A DNA stretch of 64,000 bases from Arthrobacter sp. cf158. GTDB taxonomy: Bacteria; Actinomycetota; Actinomycetes; Actinomycetales; Micrococcaceae. A program made the translations under genes and the position numbers. The stretch covers positions 310,001 through 374,000 of the forward strand of contig NZ_FNNR01000006.1 of the NCBI RefSeq assembly GCF_900106835.1. The letters run 5' to 3'. The number at the start of each line of letters is the position of its first letter. Within the stretch, counting starts at the first letter, position 1. Below, one piece after another: positions 8,880-15,128 of the stretch. Below the pieces are notes generated by a model. That model did not search any database. It saw only the letters and a list, made by a program, of their open reading frames with translations, and had not been told where the DNA came from.

Positions 8880-10181
8880 GTGAATACTTCCGAAGCCATC
8901 TCGGCATCCGCCGTGGCGGACCTTGCCGATCGCCGGCTCGACTGGCGGCACAAGGCCGTGCCGGCCACCGAGAACGGGACCACCCACGCGGACTTCCTTG
9001 CCGCCAGGCACACGCTGGCCGACCTCCAGACCCCGCTGCTGACACTCGACGCCAACGCGCTCGCATCCAACGCCGATCGCTTGGCCGAGTGGTGCGCGGA
9101 ACACGGTGTCCTGCTTGCCCCGCACGGCAAGACCACCATGGCCCCGCAGCTCTGGGCCGAGCAGCTCACCCGTGGCGCCTGGGGCATCACACTGGCCAAC
9201 TTCGCGCAGCTGCGCGTGGCCCGCGAGTTCGGTGTACGGAACCTGCAGCTCGCCAACAGCCTCACGGACCCACACGCAATCCAGTGGGTGGCAGGCCAGC
9301 CCGCGGACACCACCACCCTGTCCTGGATCGACTCCCTGGGAACCGTGGATGTCATCAACCGGACACTTGACGGCAGCGACGCCGTACTGGATGTCCTGGT
9401 GGAACTCGGAGCCCATGGCGGACGGACCGGCGCCCGTGGCGTGGACGCTGCCATGGAGGTGGCACATGCCATTTCGGCCTCGCCGAACCTGCGGCTGGCA
9501 GGCGTCAGTGGCTATGAAGGCTCACTCGCACACACAGCGGACGACGCCGGACTGGCCGCCGTCCGTGGCTACCTCGCCCAGATGGGACTGCTGCACCAGA
9601 GGCTTCTCACCGAAGGCCTGTACGGCACGGATTCCGTGATCCTCACGGCCGGGGGAAGCGCCTACTTTGATGACGTCGTATCGGTTCTGTCGCCCTACAT
9701 CAGCGCAGATTCGGAGGGTGGCCCCACCGTGGACCTCATGATCCGCAGCGGCGCCTACATCATCCACGACGACGGCTTCTACCGTGGAATCTCGCCGTTC
9801 TCCCGTGAAGGAGACCAGCCTTTCACGGCCGGAATGTACGGCTGGGCGCGCGTCGTTTCGCAGACCGAACCCGGCCTGGCCATCCTGGACGCCGGCAAGC
9901 GCGACCTCCCCTTCGACGAAGGGCTGCCCGAACCGCAGTTCATCGGCCCGGAGCTGGGCGGCGCCATGCAGCCTTTGGTTGGCGCTTGCATCACCTCGGT
10001 CAATGACCAGCACAGCTTCATGACCTTCGACGCCGACACCACTACGGTGAGCCCCGGCGATGTCGTGAGGCTGGGCTTGTCCCACCCGTGCACCGCGTTC
10101 GACAAATGGACCGTCATTCCGGTCCTCGCGGACACCAACGGCGACCAGACCGTCGTCGACCTTATCCATACTTTCTTCTAG
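8880..10181 (+). CDS. Fold-type III PLP enzyme, D-serine dehydratase / D-threonine aldolase-like
   Basis: 433 residues. The alanine-racemase-like N-terminal barrel carries LLAPHGKTTMAP, where Lys84 should bind PLP, and the C-terminal domain has SHPCTAFDKW. His402-x-Cys404 matches the Zn ligand pair of eukaryotic-type D-serine dehydratases. These enzymes deaminate or cleave D-configured beta-hydroxy amino acids. In this locus a 2-amino-2-deoxy aldonate such as D-glucosaminate, which is a D-serine analogue, would yield 2-keto-3-deoxygluconate (inference). GTG 8880 is preceded by GAAGGGAA. First gene of the rightward operon. Confidence 0.8.
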   Translation: MNTSEAISASAVADLADRRLDWRHKAVPATENGTTHADFLAARHTLADLQTPLLTLDANALASNADRLAEWCAEHGVLLAPHGKTTMAPQLWAEQLTRGAWGITLANFAQLRVAREFGVRNLQLANSLTDPHAIQWVAGQPADTTTLSWIDSLGTVDVINRTLDGSDAVLDVLVELGAHGGRTGARGVDAAMEVAHAISASPNLRLAGVSGYEGSLAHTADDAGLAAVRGYLAQMGLLHQRLLTEGLYGTDSVILTAGGSAYFDDVVSVLSPYISADSEGGPTVDLMIRSGAYIIHDDGFYRGISPFSREGDQPFTAGMYGWARVVSQTEPGLAILDAGKRDLPFDEGLPEPQFIGPELGGAMQPLVGACITSVNDQHSFMTFDADTTTVSPGDVVRLGLSHPCTAFDKWTVIPVLADTNGDQTVVDLIHTFF

Positions 10182-10191
10182 GACCCCTGCC

Positions 10192-11865
10192 ATGAAGATT
10201 CTCATCAGCAACGCCACCCTGGTGGATGGAACCGGAGCGGACCGCCGCAGCGCGGACGTCCTGCTGGACGGCCCGGTGATTGCCGCCGTCGTCGAGGCTG
10301 GTTCCCTCGCCGCTGGTTCCCTCACCGCTGGTTCCCTCACCGCAGAGGAAACCGGAGCGGACCGCATCATCGATGCCACGGGACTCGTCCTGAGCCCAGG
10401 GTTTATCGACATGCACGCACACTCGGACCTGCAACTGCTGGTCAACAGGGAGCACTACGCCAAGCTCAGCCAGGGAGTCACCACGGAATTGCTGGGCCAG
10501 GACGGATTGTCCTACGCCCCGGTGGATGACGCCACCTTGGCCGGTGTCCGGGAGAAGATCGCCGGCTGGAACGACAATCCGGCCGATTTCGACTGGAACT
10601 GGCGGACGGTGGGGGAATACTTCGACCGCCTGGACGCTGAGGAAGACGGCGGCCGCATCGCCACCAACGCCGCCTACCTCGTTCCCCAAGGAACCGTCCG
10701 GGCCATGGTGATGGGCTTCGCCGAAGGTGACCCCACGCCGGAGCAACAGCAGCAGATGCAGGACGTCATCCGCACGGCGATGGAGGAAGGTGCTGTGGGT
10801 ATGTCCTCGGGCCTGACCTACACGCCGGGAATGTACGCGCAGACCGAGGAACTCGCCGGGCTCTGCAGCACCGTCGGGGAAATGGGCGGCTTTTATGCGC
10901 CGCACCACCGCTCCTACGGCAAAGGAGCGCTCGATGCTTACGCTGAGATGATCGGGCTGAGCCGCCAGACCGGCTGTGCCCTGCATCTCTCCCACGCCAC
11001 CATGAACTTCGCGGAGAACAAGGGCCGCGCCGGTGAACTACTGGACCTGATCGACCACGCCTTGGAGCAGGGCGTGGACATCACCCTGGACACGTACCCG
11101 TATCTCCCGGGGGCCACCACCCTCAGCGCCATTCTCCCGAGCTGGGCCTCCTCCGGCGGAACCGAGGCCACGTTGGCCCGGCTGGCAGACCCGGAAACCA
11201 GGGCACGCATCCGGGAAGCCGTGGAGATCTACGGCTCAGACGGCTGCCACGGCGTGGTTGCGGAGTGGGACACCCTGGAAATCAGCGGAGTGCAGAACCC
11301 TGCGCTCGCAGGCTACGTGGGCAAGAGCATCAAGGACATTTCGGCCGAAACCAGGCAAGAACCCTTCGATGTCTTCGCGCACATCCTCACGGAGGATCGC
11401 CTCGGGACGGGCATCCTCCAGCACGTGGGCCACGAGGAAAACGTGCAGGCCATCATGAAGCACCGCACCCACACCGGCGGCAGCGACGGACTCCTGGTTG
11501 GCGCCAAGCCGCACCCCCGTGCTTGGGGCACGTTCCCGCGCTACCTCGGCCACTACTCCCGCGACCTCGGGCTGCTCAGCCTTGAGGAAACGGTCCATCA
11601 CCTCAGCGGCCGTCCCGCCGCGCGACTCAAGCTCCACAAGAGGGGGCTGGTCCGCGAAGGCTACGCGGCCGACGTCGTGCTCTTTGATCCCGAAACCATT
11701 CGCGACGAAGCCACTTTTGAGAACCCCCGCCAAGCCGCCAGCGGCATCCAGTACGTCTTCGTCAACGGCACCGCAGCGATCGACGGCGGCAACCCCACCG
11801 GTGCGCGCGCCGGCCGTGCCTTGCGCCGACACAGTGACGGCCTTACCCGAGAAGGACAACAATGA
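10192..11865 (+). CDS. N-acyl-D-amino-acid deacylase family amidohydrolase
   Basis: 557 residues, the length of D-aminoacylase-type amidohydrolases. The HxH metal motif is GFIDMHAHSD (His75, His77); further motifs are HHRSYGKG, LHLSHATMNF and the late GGSDG Asp. Where characterised D-aminoacylases have a metal-bridging Cys (GNCG), this protein has GQDG (102-105). The likely role is removal of an N-acyl group from a D-amino acid or amino-sugar acid, feeding the PLP enzyme encoded 10 bases upstream. The N-terminal beta-domain has three tandem AGSL(A/T) units encoded by a 15-bp DNA repeat. Its end overlaps the next gene by 4 bases. Confidence 0.82.
   Translation: MKILISNATLVDGTGADRRSADVLLDGPVIAAVVEAGSLAAGSLTAGSLTAEETGADRIIDATGLVLSPGFIDMHAHSDLQLLVNREHYAKLSQGVTTELLGQDGLSYAPVDDATLAGVREKIAGWNDNPADFDWNWRTVGEYFDRLDAEEDGGRIATNAAYLVPQGTVRAMVMGFAEGDPTPEQQQQMQDVIRTAMEEGAVGMSSGLTYTPGMYAQTEELAGLCSTVGEMGGFYAPHHRSYGKGALDAYAEMIGLSRQTGCALHLSHATMNFAENKGRAGELLDLIDHALEQGVDITLDTYPYLPGATTLSAILPSWASSGGTEATLARLADPETRARIREAVEIYGSDGCHGVVAEWDTLEISGVQNPALAGYVGKSIKDISAETRQEPFDVFAHILTEDRLGTGILQHVGHEENVQAIMKHRTHTGGSDGLLVGAKPHPRAWGTFPRYLGHYSRDLGLLSLEETVHHLSGRPAARLKLHKRGLVREGYAADVVLFDPETIRDEATFENPRQAASGIQYVFVNGTAAIDGGNPTGARAGRALRRHSDGLTREGQQ
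10297..10341 (+). repeat. 15-bp in-frame tandem repeat, 3 units
   Basis: Three near-identical 15-bp units (GCTGGTTCCCTCACC type; 10297-10311, 10312-10326, 10327-10341) encode AGSLA-AGSLT-AGSLT inside the deacylase gene. Units can be lost or gained without a frameshift. Confidence 0.85.
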
Positions 11866-12497
11866 CCCCTGAACAGTTCCTCCAGCAGCTCGAAGCCGAC
11901 CGCACCCTGGCCGTGGTCCGCGCCCCGTCCATCACCGACGCCGCGGATCTTTGCCGGGCCTTGGCCGACGGCGGCATCCGCAGCGTCGAGCTCACCTTCA
12001 CCACCCCGGATGTGCTCAAGCATGTACAGCGTGCGGCGGAGACGGCAGCGGATCACGGTGCCGCCGTCGGAATCGGCACAGTGATGACCGCCGACCAAGC
12101 CCGCGCAGCGATCGACGCCGGTGCGCAGTTCCTGGTGACGCCGGGCCTCCGTCCGGAAGTTGCCGCCGTGGCCGTGGCTGCGGGGATCCCGTTCAGCCTC
12201 GGAGCCATGACCCCCACCGAGGTGGCGCAAGCCCTGGACCTGGGGTCCGCCGCCGTCAAGATTTTCCCCGCCCGGCAGCTCGGCCCGGCGTACCTGAAGG
12301 ACTTGCAGGGCCCGTACCCGGGCATCCGCTTGCTGCCTTCGGGAGGCATCGACGCCTCCAACGCCAAGAGCTACCTCGACGCCGGTGCTGCCGCAGTCTG
12401 CTGCGGCACCAGCGTGGTCCCGCCCCCAGCAGTTGCTGCAGGCGACTGGGCAGACATCGCGGCACGTGCCGCCGCCTTCACCGGCACCCTCAAGTAG
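11862..12497 (+). CDS. KDPG / KHG-type class I aldolase
   Basis: 211 residues, the normal length of Eda-type aldolases. It shows VVRAPS with Arg20, GIRSVELTFTTP with Glu43, the GIGTVMT phosphate-side loop and AVKIFPA with the Schiff-base Lys133, then LLPSGGID. The reaction is KDPG to pyruvate plus glyceraldehyde 3-phosphate, or cleavage of a related 2-keto-3-deoxy sugar phosphate. The ATG overlaps the deacylase stop by 4 bases (ATGA), a sign of translational coupling. It completes a kinase-aldolase route with the kinase at 7680. Confidence 0.9.
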   Translation: MTPEQFLQQLEADRTLAVVRAPSITDAADLCRALADGGIRSVELTFTTPDVLKHVQRAAETAADHGAAVGIGTVMTADQARAAIDAGAQFLVTPGLRPEVAAVAVAAGIPFSLGAMTPTEVAQALDLGSAAVKIFPARQLGPAYLKDLQGPYPGIRLLPSGGIDASNAKSYLDAGAAAVCCGTSVVPPPAVAAGDWADIAARAAAFTGTLK

Positions 12498-12520
12498 GAC
12501 TCACCCAGAAAGAAACGCCC

Positions 12521-13912
12521 ATGAATGAATTTCTCGAATGGCTGCGGCACGATACCGCCGGCCTGCTCCTCCTGGCAGGCGCAGGCATTGCCCTTCTGCT
12601 GTTCCTGATCATCAAGGTCAAGCTCGAACCGTTCATCGCCCTGGTGGGAACCGGTGTGATCGTGGCCCTGGTGGGTGGGATCTCCGTGGAGGCCTTGGTG
12701 GGCTCAGCCACCAAGAGCAGCGACGCCCTCATTGAGAAGGGTTTTGCCGGCATCCTCGGCCACATCACGGTGATCATCGGCCTCGGTACTGTCCTCGGCG
12801 CCATCCTTGAGCGATCCGGCGGCGCGGAAGTGCTGCTGGGAAGGCTTGTGAAGATCTTCGGGGAAAAGGGCACCCCCTTGGCCATGGGTATCACCGGCTT
12901 CGTGCTGGGTATCCCGGTGTTCTTCGACATCGGCATCTTCGTCCTGGCGCCGTTGGTCTATGTTGCCGCGATCCGTGGCGGCAAGTCGTTGGCCCTGTAC
13001 GCGCTGCCGCTGCTGGCTGGTCTCTCCGTGACGCACGCCTTCCTTCCGCCGCACCCCGGCCCCGTTGCTGCAGCCGGGCTGTTCCACGTGGACCTGGGCT
13101 GGATCATCCTCATGGGCCTCATCTGCGGTATCCCGGCCTGGTTCGCTTCCGGTATTTTGTGGGGCACCTGGATCGGCAAGCGCGTCATGGTCTCCGTGCC
13201 CGAGGACCGGATTGTTCCCGAAGCGGACACTGCCAAGGGCAATGAGCCTTCCATCGGACTGGTACTGCTGGCTATCGGCCTGCCCATGATCCTCATCCTG
13301 GGCGGTACCTTCGGCAACATCTTCGCACCGGCCGGCCCGTTCCGGGACGTGCTCCAGTTCTTCGGCAACCCGGCCATCGCATTGACCGTTGCCGTGCTCC
13401 TGGCCATGTGGTTACTGGGCATCCGCCGCGGCATGACCTCCGCTGAGCTCAGCGAAATCACGGGCTCCTCGTTGCGTCCCGTAGGCATGATCCTGCTGGT
13501 TGTTGGTGCCGGTGCGTTCTTTGGCGCTGTCCTTTCCGCCACCGGTGTTGGCAAGGCTGTGGCGGACTCCCTGTCCCAAGCCGGCCTGCCGATCATCCTC
13601 TCGGCTTTCGTGATCAGTGCCGGCATGCGCATTGCGCAGGGCTCGGCCACCGTGGCAATCGTGACCACCGGCGGCATCCTGGCTCCCAGCCTGGCAACCG
13701 GCTACACCCAGCCGCAGCTCGCGTTGATCGTGGTGGCCATTTCCTCGGGCTCCATCATTGCCAGCCACGTGAACGATGGCGGATTCTGGATCATCTCCAA
13801 GTACTTCAACATGTCCGTCAAGGACACCCTGAAAACCTGGACCGTGCTGGAAACGGTGCTCTCCGTTGTGGGCTTCGGAATGGCGGCCCTGCTGTACACC
13901 TTCGTCAGATGA
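12521..13912 (+). CDS. GntP family gluconate:H+ symporter-like permease
   Basis: 463 residues with about 12-14 membrane helices. GntP hallmarks include GFAGILGHITVIIGLGTVLGAILE, VFFDIGIFVLAPLVY, THAFLPPHPGPVAAA and the C-terminal GSIIASHVNDGGFWI. Family members import gluconate and related aldonates with protons. Here it would bring in the sugar acid degraded by the operon (inference). The same frame is open upstream to 11951, but that part overlaps the aldolase gene; ATG 12521 follows AGAAAGAAA and starts a normal GntP N-terminus. Last gene of the operon, followed by a terminator. Confidence 0.9.
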   Translation: MNEFLEWLRHDTAGLLLLAGAGIALLLFLIIKVKLEPFIALVGTGVIVALVGGISVEALVGSATKSSDALIEKGFAGILGHITVIIGLGTVLGAILERSGGAEVLLGRLVKIFGEKGTPLAMGITGFVLGIPVFFDIGIFVLAPLVYVAAIRGGKSLALYALPLLAGLSVTHAFLPPHPGPVAAAGLFHVDLGWIILMGLICGIPAWFASGILWGTWIGKRVMVSVPEDRIVPEADTAKGNEPSIGLVLLAIGLPMILILGGTFGNIFAPAGPFRDVLQFFGNPAIALTVAVLLAMWLLGIRRGMTSAELSEITGSSLRPVGMILLVVGAGAFFGAVLSATGVGKAVADSLSQAGLPIILSAFVISAGMRIAQGSATVAIVTTGGILAPSLATGYTQPQLALIVVAISSGSIIASHVNDGGFWIISKYFNMSVKDTLKTWTVLETVLSVVGFGMAALLYTFVR

Positions 13913-13962
13913 GCCTGTGGCACCCAGGCCGGGTGCCGGCGTCGTGAGTTACCCGTGGTGAC

Positions 13963-14066
13963 CCTGTACCGCCACCACCTACTATGAAATCGAAACGGCC
14001 CCGACACGCCTTGCTCAAGGCGCGTCGGGGCCATTTTCGCGCCAAAGAGGGTGGGGACGGTACACG
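13963..14066. repeat. 104-bp element with inverted ends, copy 2
   Basis: The left end (13963-13987) and right end (14042-14066) are inverted, with 18 of 25 positions matching. The right end matches that of copy 1 (6233-6336) at 21 of 25. Length is identical to copy 1. The interior contains the terminator hairpin at 13997-14032. Confidence 0.55.
13997..14037 (+). terminator. Terminator after the gntP-like gene
   Basis: A 16-bp stem with one mismatch (GGCCCCGACACGCCTT at 13997-14012 with 14017-14032) is followed by ATTTT. It closes the rightward sugar-acid operon. Confidence 0.8.
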
Positions 14067-14079
14067 CCTGAACGGCCGC

Positions 14080-14130
14080 TTAAAACAAAGAGCTCCGGAG
14101 TGCGTTATTGGGGGATACGCACTCCGGAGC
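14080..14130 (-). terminator. Terminator after the universal stress protein gene (leftward)
   Basis: A perfect 13-bp stem, GCTCCGGAGTGCG (14092-14104) with CGCACTCCGGAGC (14118-14130), has a 13-base loop. Read leftward it is followed by CTTTGTTTTAA, a T-rich tail. It ends the CHAT-Trypco1-stress protein unit. Confidence 0.75.
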
Positions 14131-14221
14131 GGCCTTTGAGCAGGGGCTTTCGCTGACCTGCAGTAATTACTCTACGTTGCCCCGGGGCCCATTGCCACCA
14201 CCTCGAATAAGTACTTTCGCT

Positions 14222-14728
14222 TTAGTTTTTATGAGCAGTGCCAGGCTTCTTTTTCTGCGGCACAATCAACACCGGCCGGCGCTGGTGATGGCTGAGCCAC
14301 GCTGCCACCGAACCGTTCAACGCCTCCGAAATCCGATGCCCCAAACCGGGCTCGGGCGTACCCACAATGATCATGGAAGCGTTGATGTCCGACGCCAAAC
14401 GGCCCAAGGCCCGGGCGGGATCGCCGGCCAGGAGCCGCAACGTCCAATCGGCCGTGCCGCCATCCATTGCTTCGCCGATCACCTTGCCAAGATCGTCGCG
14501 GACGGCTGCGACCTCCTCGTCGTCCTTATCCGGGTGCAGCGACATCCGGTGTGTCTCACGCGAGGGGTCCCACTCCACCAAATAGCTGGCCTCGTCCACG
14601 TAAGCACACACCAGCGGCACGCCCAGCTGCTCGGCCAAGGTCCGGGCGGTCTGAAGGACCTCCACATGCTGATCCGGCAGGACGCCGACCACCATGGGGA
14701 TCCTTCCGCTGAAACTCTCCGCAGCCAT
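14222..14728 (-). CDS. Universal stress protein family (UspA-like)
   Basis: 168 residues. A single Usp Rossmann-type domain: PMVVGVLPDQHVEVLQTARTLAEQLG opens it, and ASMIIVGTPEPGLGHRISEALNGSVAAWLSHHQRRPVLIVP is the C-terminal nucleotide-binding end, close to the ATP-binding G-2x-G-9x-G(S/T) pattern. The start ATG 14728 directly follows AAGGGT; the frame is open further upstream to 14884 without a better start. It lies downstream of the Trypco1 and CHAT genes on the same strand, 58 bases from Trypco1. Function within the cassette is unknown. Confidence 0.82.
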   Translation of the reverse strand: MAAESFSGRIPMVVGVLPDQHVEVLQTARTLAEQLGVPLVCAYVDEASYLVEWDPSRETHRMSLHPDKDDEEVAAVRDDLGKVIGEAMDGGTADWTLRLLAGDPARALGRLASDINASMIIVGTPEPGLGHRISEALNGSVAAWLSHHQRRPVLIVPQKKKPGTAHKN

Positions 14729-14786
14729 ACCCTTATTGTTGCGCCGCGGAGTGCCATTGAACAGGCTGTTTGGGGGCCACCACGGG

Positions 14787-15128
14787 TTAGCTTTCAGAAG
14801 GCTTGTTCCAGGTGAGCCGCACCTTGAAATTTGACGCAGTGCTCGCTGATGCAATGAAGGCGCCCGCCTCCGCGTGCAGGTCAATGCCGAACTCCACGCT
14901 CACCTCATCGGGCCGGTTTTCCAAGCTCAACAGTTCATCGATCACTCCCTGAACAGCGGGACGGACATGCGCCAGCGCCCGCTCAAAGGTCTGTTGGGCC
15001 CTTGCGAACACGCCGGAATGATCGCCTGCGTGATCGCCACCCCTGGTCACCAGGCTCCCCGCCGCGCTGGCGACCTCCACAACCACTGTGCCGCCGTCGT
15101 CCGTGGTGAACTCAACCAGCCGGCTCAT
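14787..15128 (-). CDS. Trypco1-domain protein (CU044_2847 family)
   Basis: 113 residues beginning MSRLVEFTTDDGGTVVVEV and ending in EVSVEFGIDLHAEAGAFIASASTASNFKVRLTW, the layout of the small Trypco1 (trypsin-co-occurring) family. This domain is known from comparative genomics as an adaptor-like partner of trypsin-like or caspase-like effectors in actinobacterial conflict systems. Here the partner is the CHAT protein, whose last 17 bases overlap this gene, so the two are translationally coupled. No catalytic residues are expected. The start ATG 15128 gives the family N-terminus. Confidence 0.8.
   Translation of the reverse strand: MSRLVEFTTDDGGTVVVEVASAAGSLVTRGGDHAGDHSGVFARAQQTFERALAHVRPAVQGVIDELLSLENRPDEVSVEFGIDLHAEAGAFIASASTASNFKVRLTWNKPSES

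Noticed and set aside
11951..12520. N-terminal extension of the GntP-like gene by 190 residues
   Set aside because: It overlaps the aldolase gene in another frame, and a normal GntP N-terminus begins at ATG 12521.
13913..14221. Possible gene in the 309-base gap between the permease and stress protein genes
   Set aside because: The gap is filled by the 104-bp element and two terminators; no frame has a start with a ribosome site.
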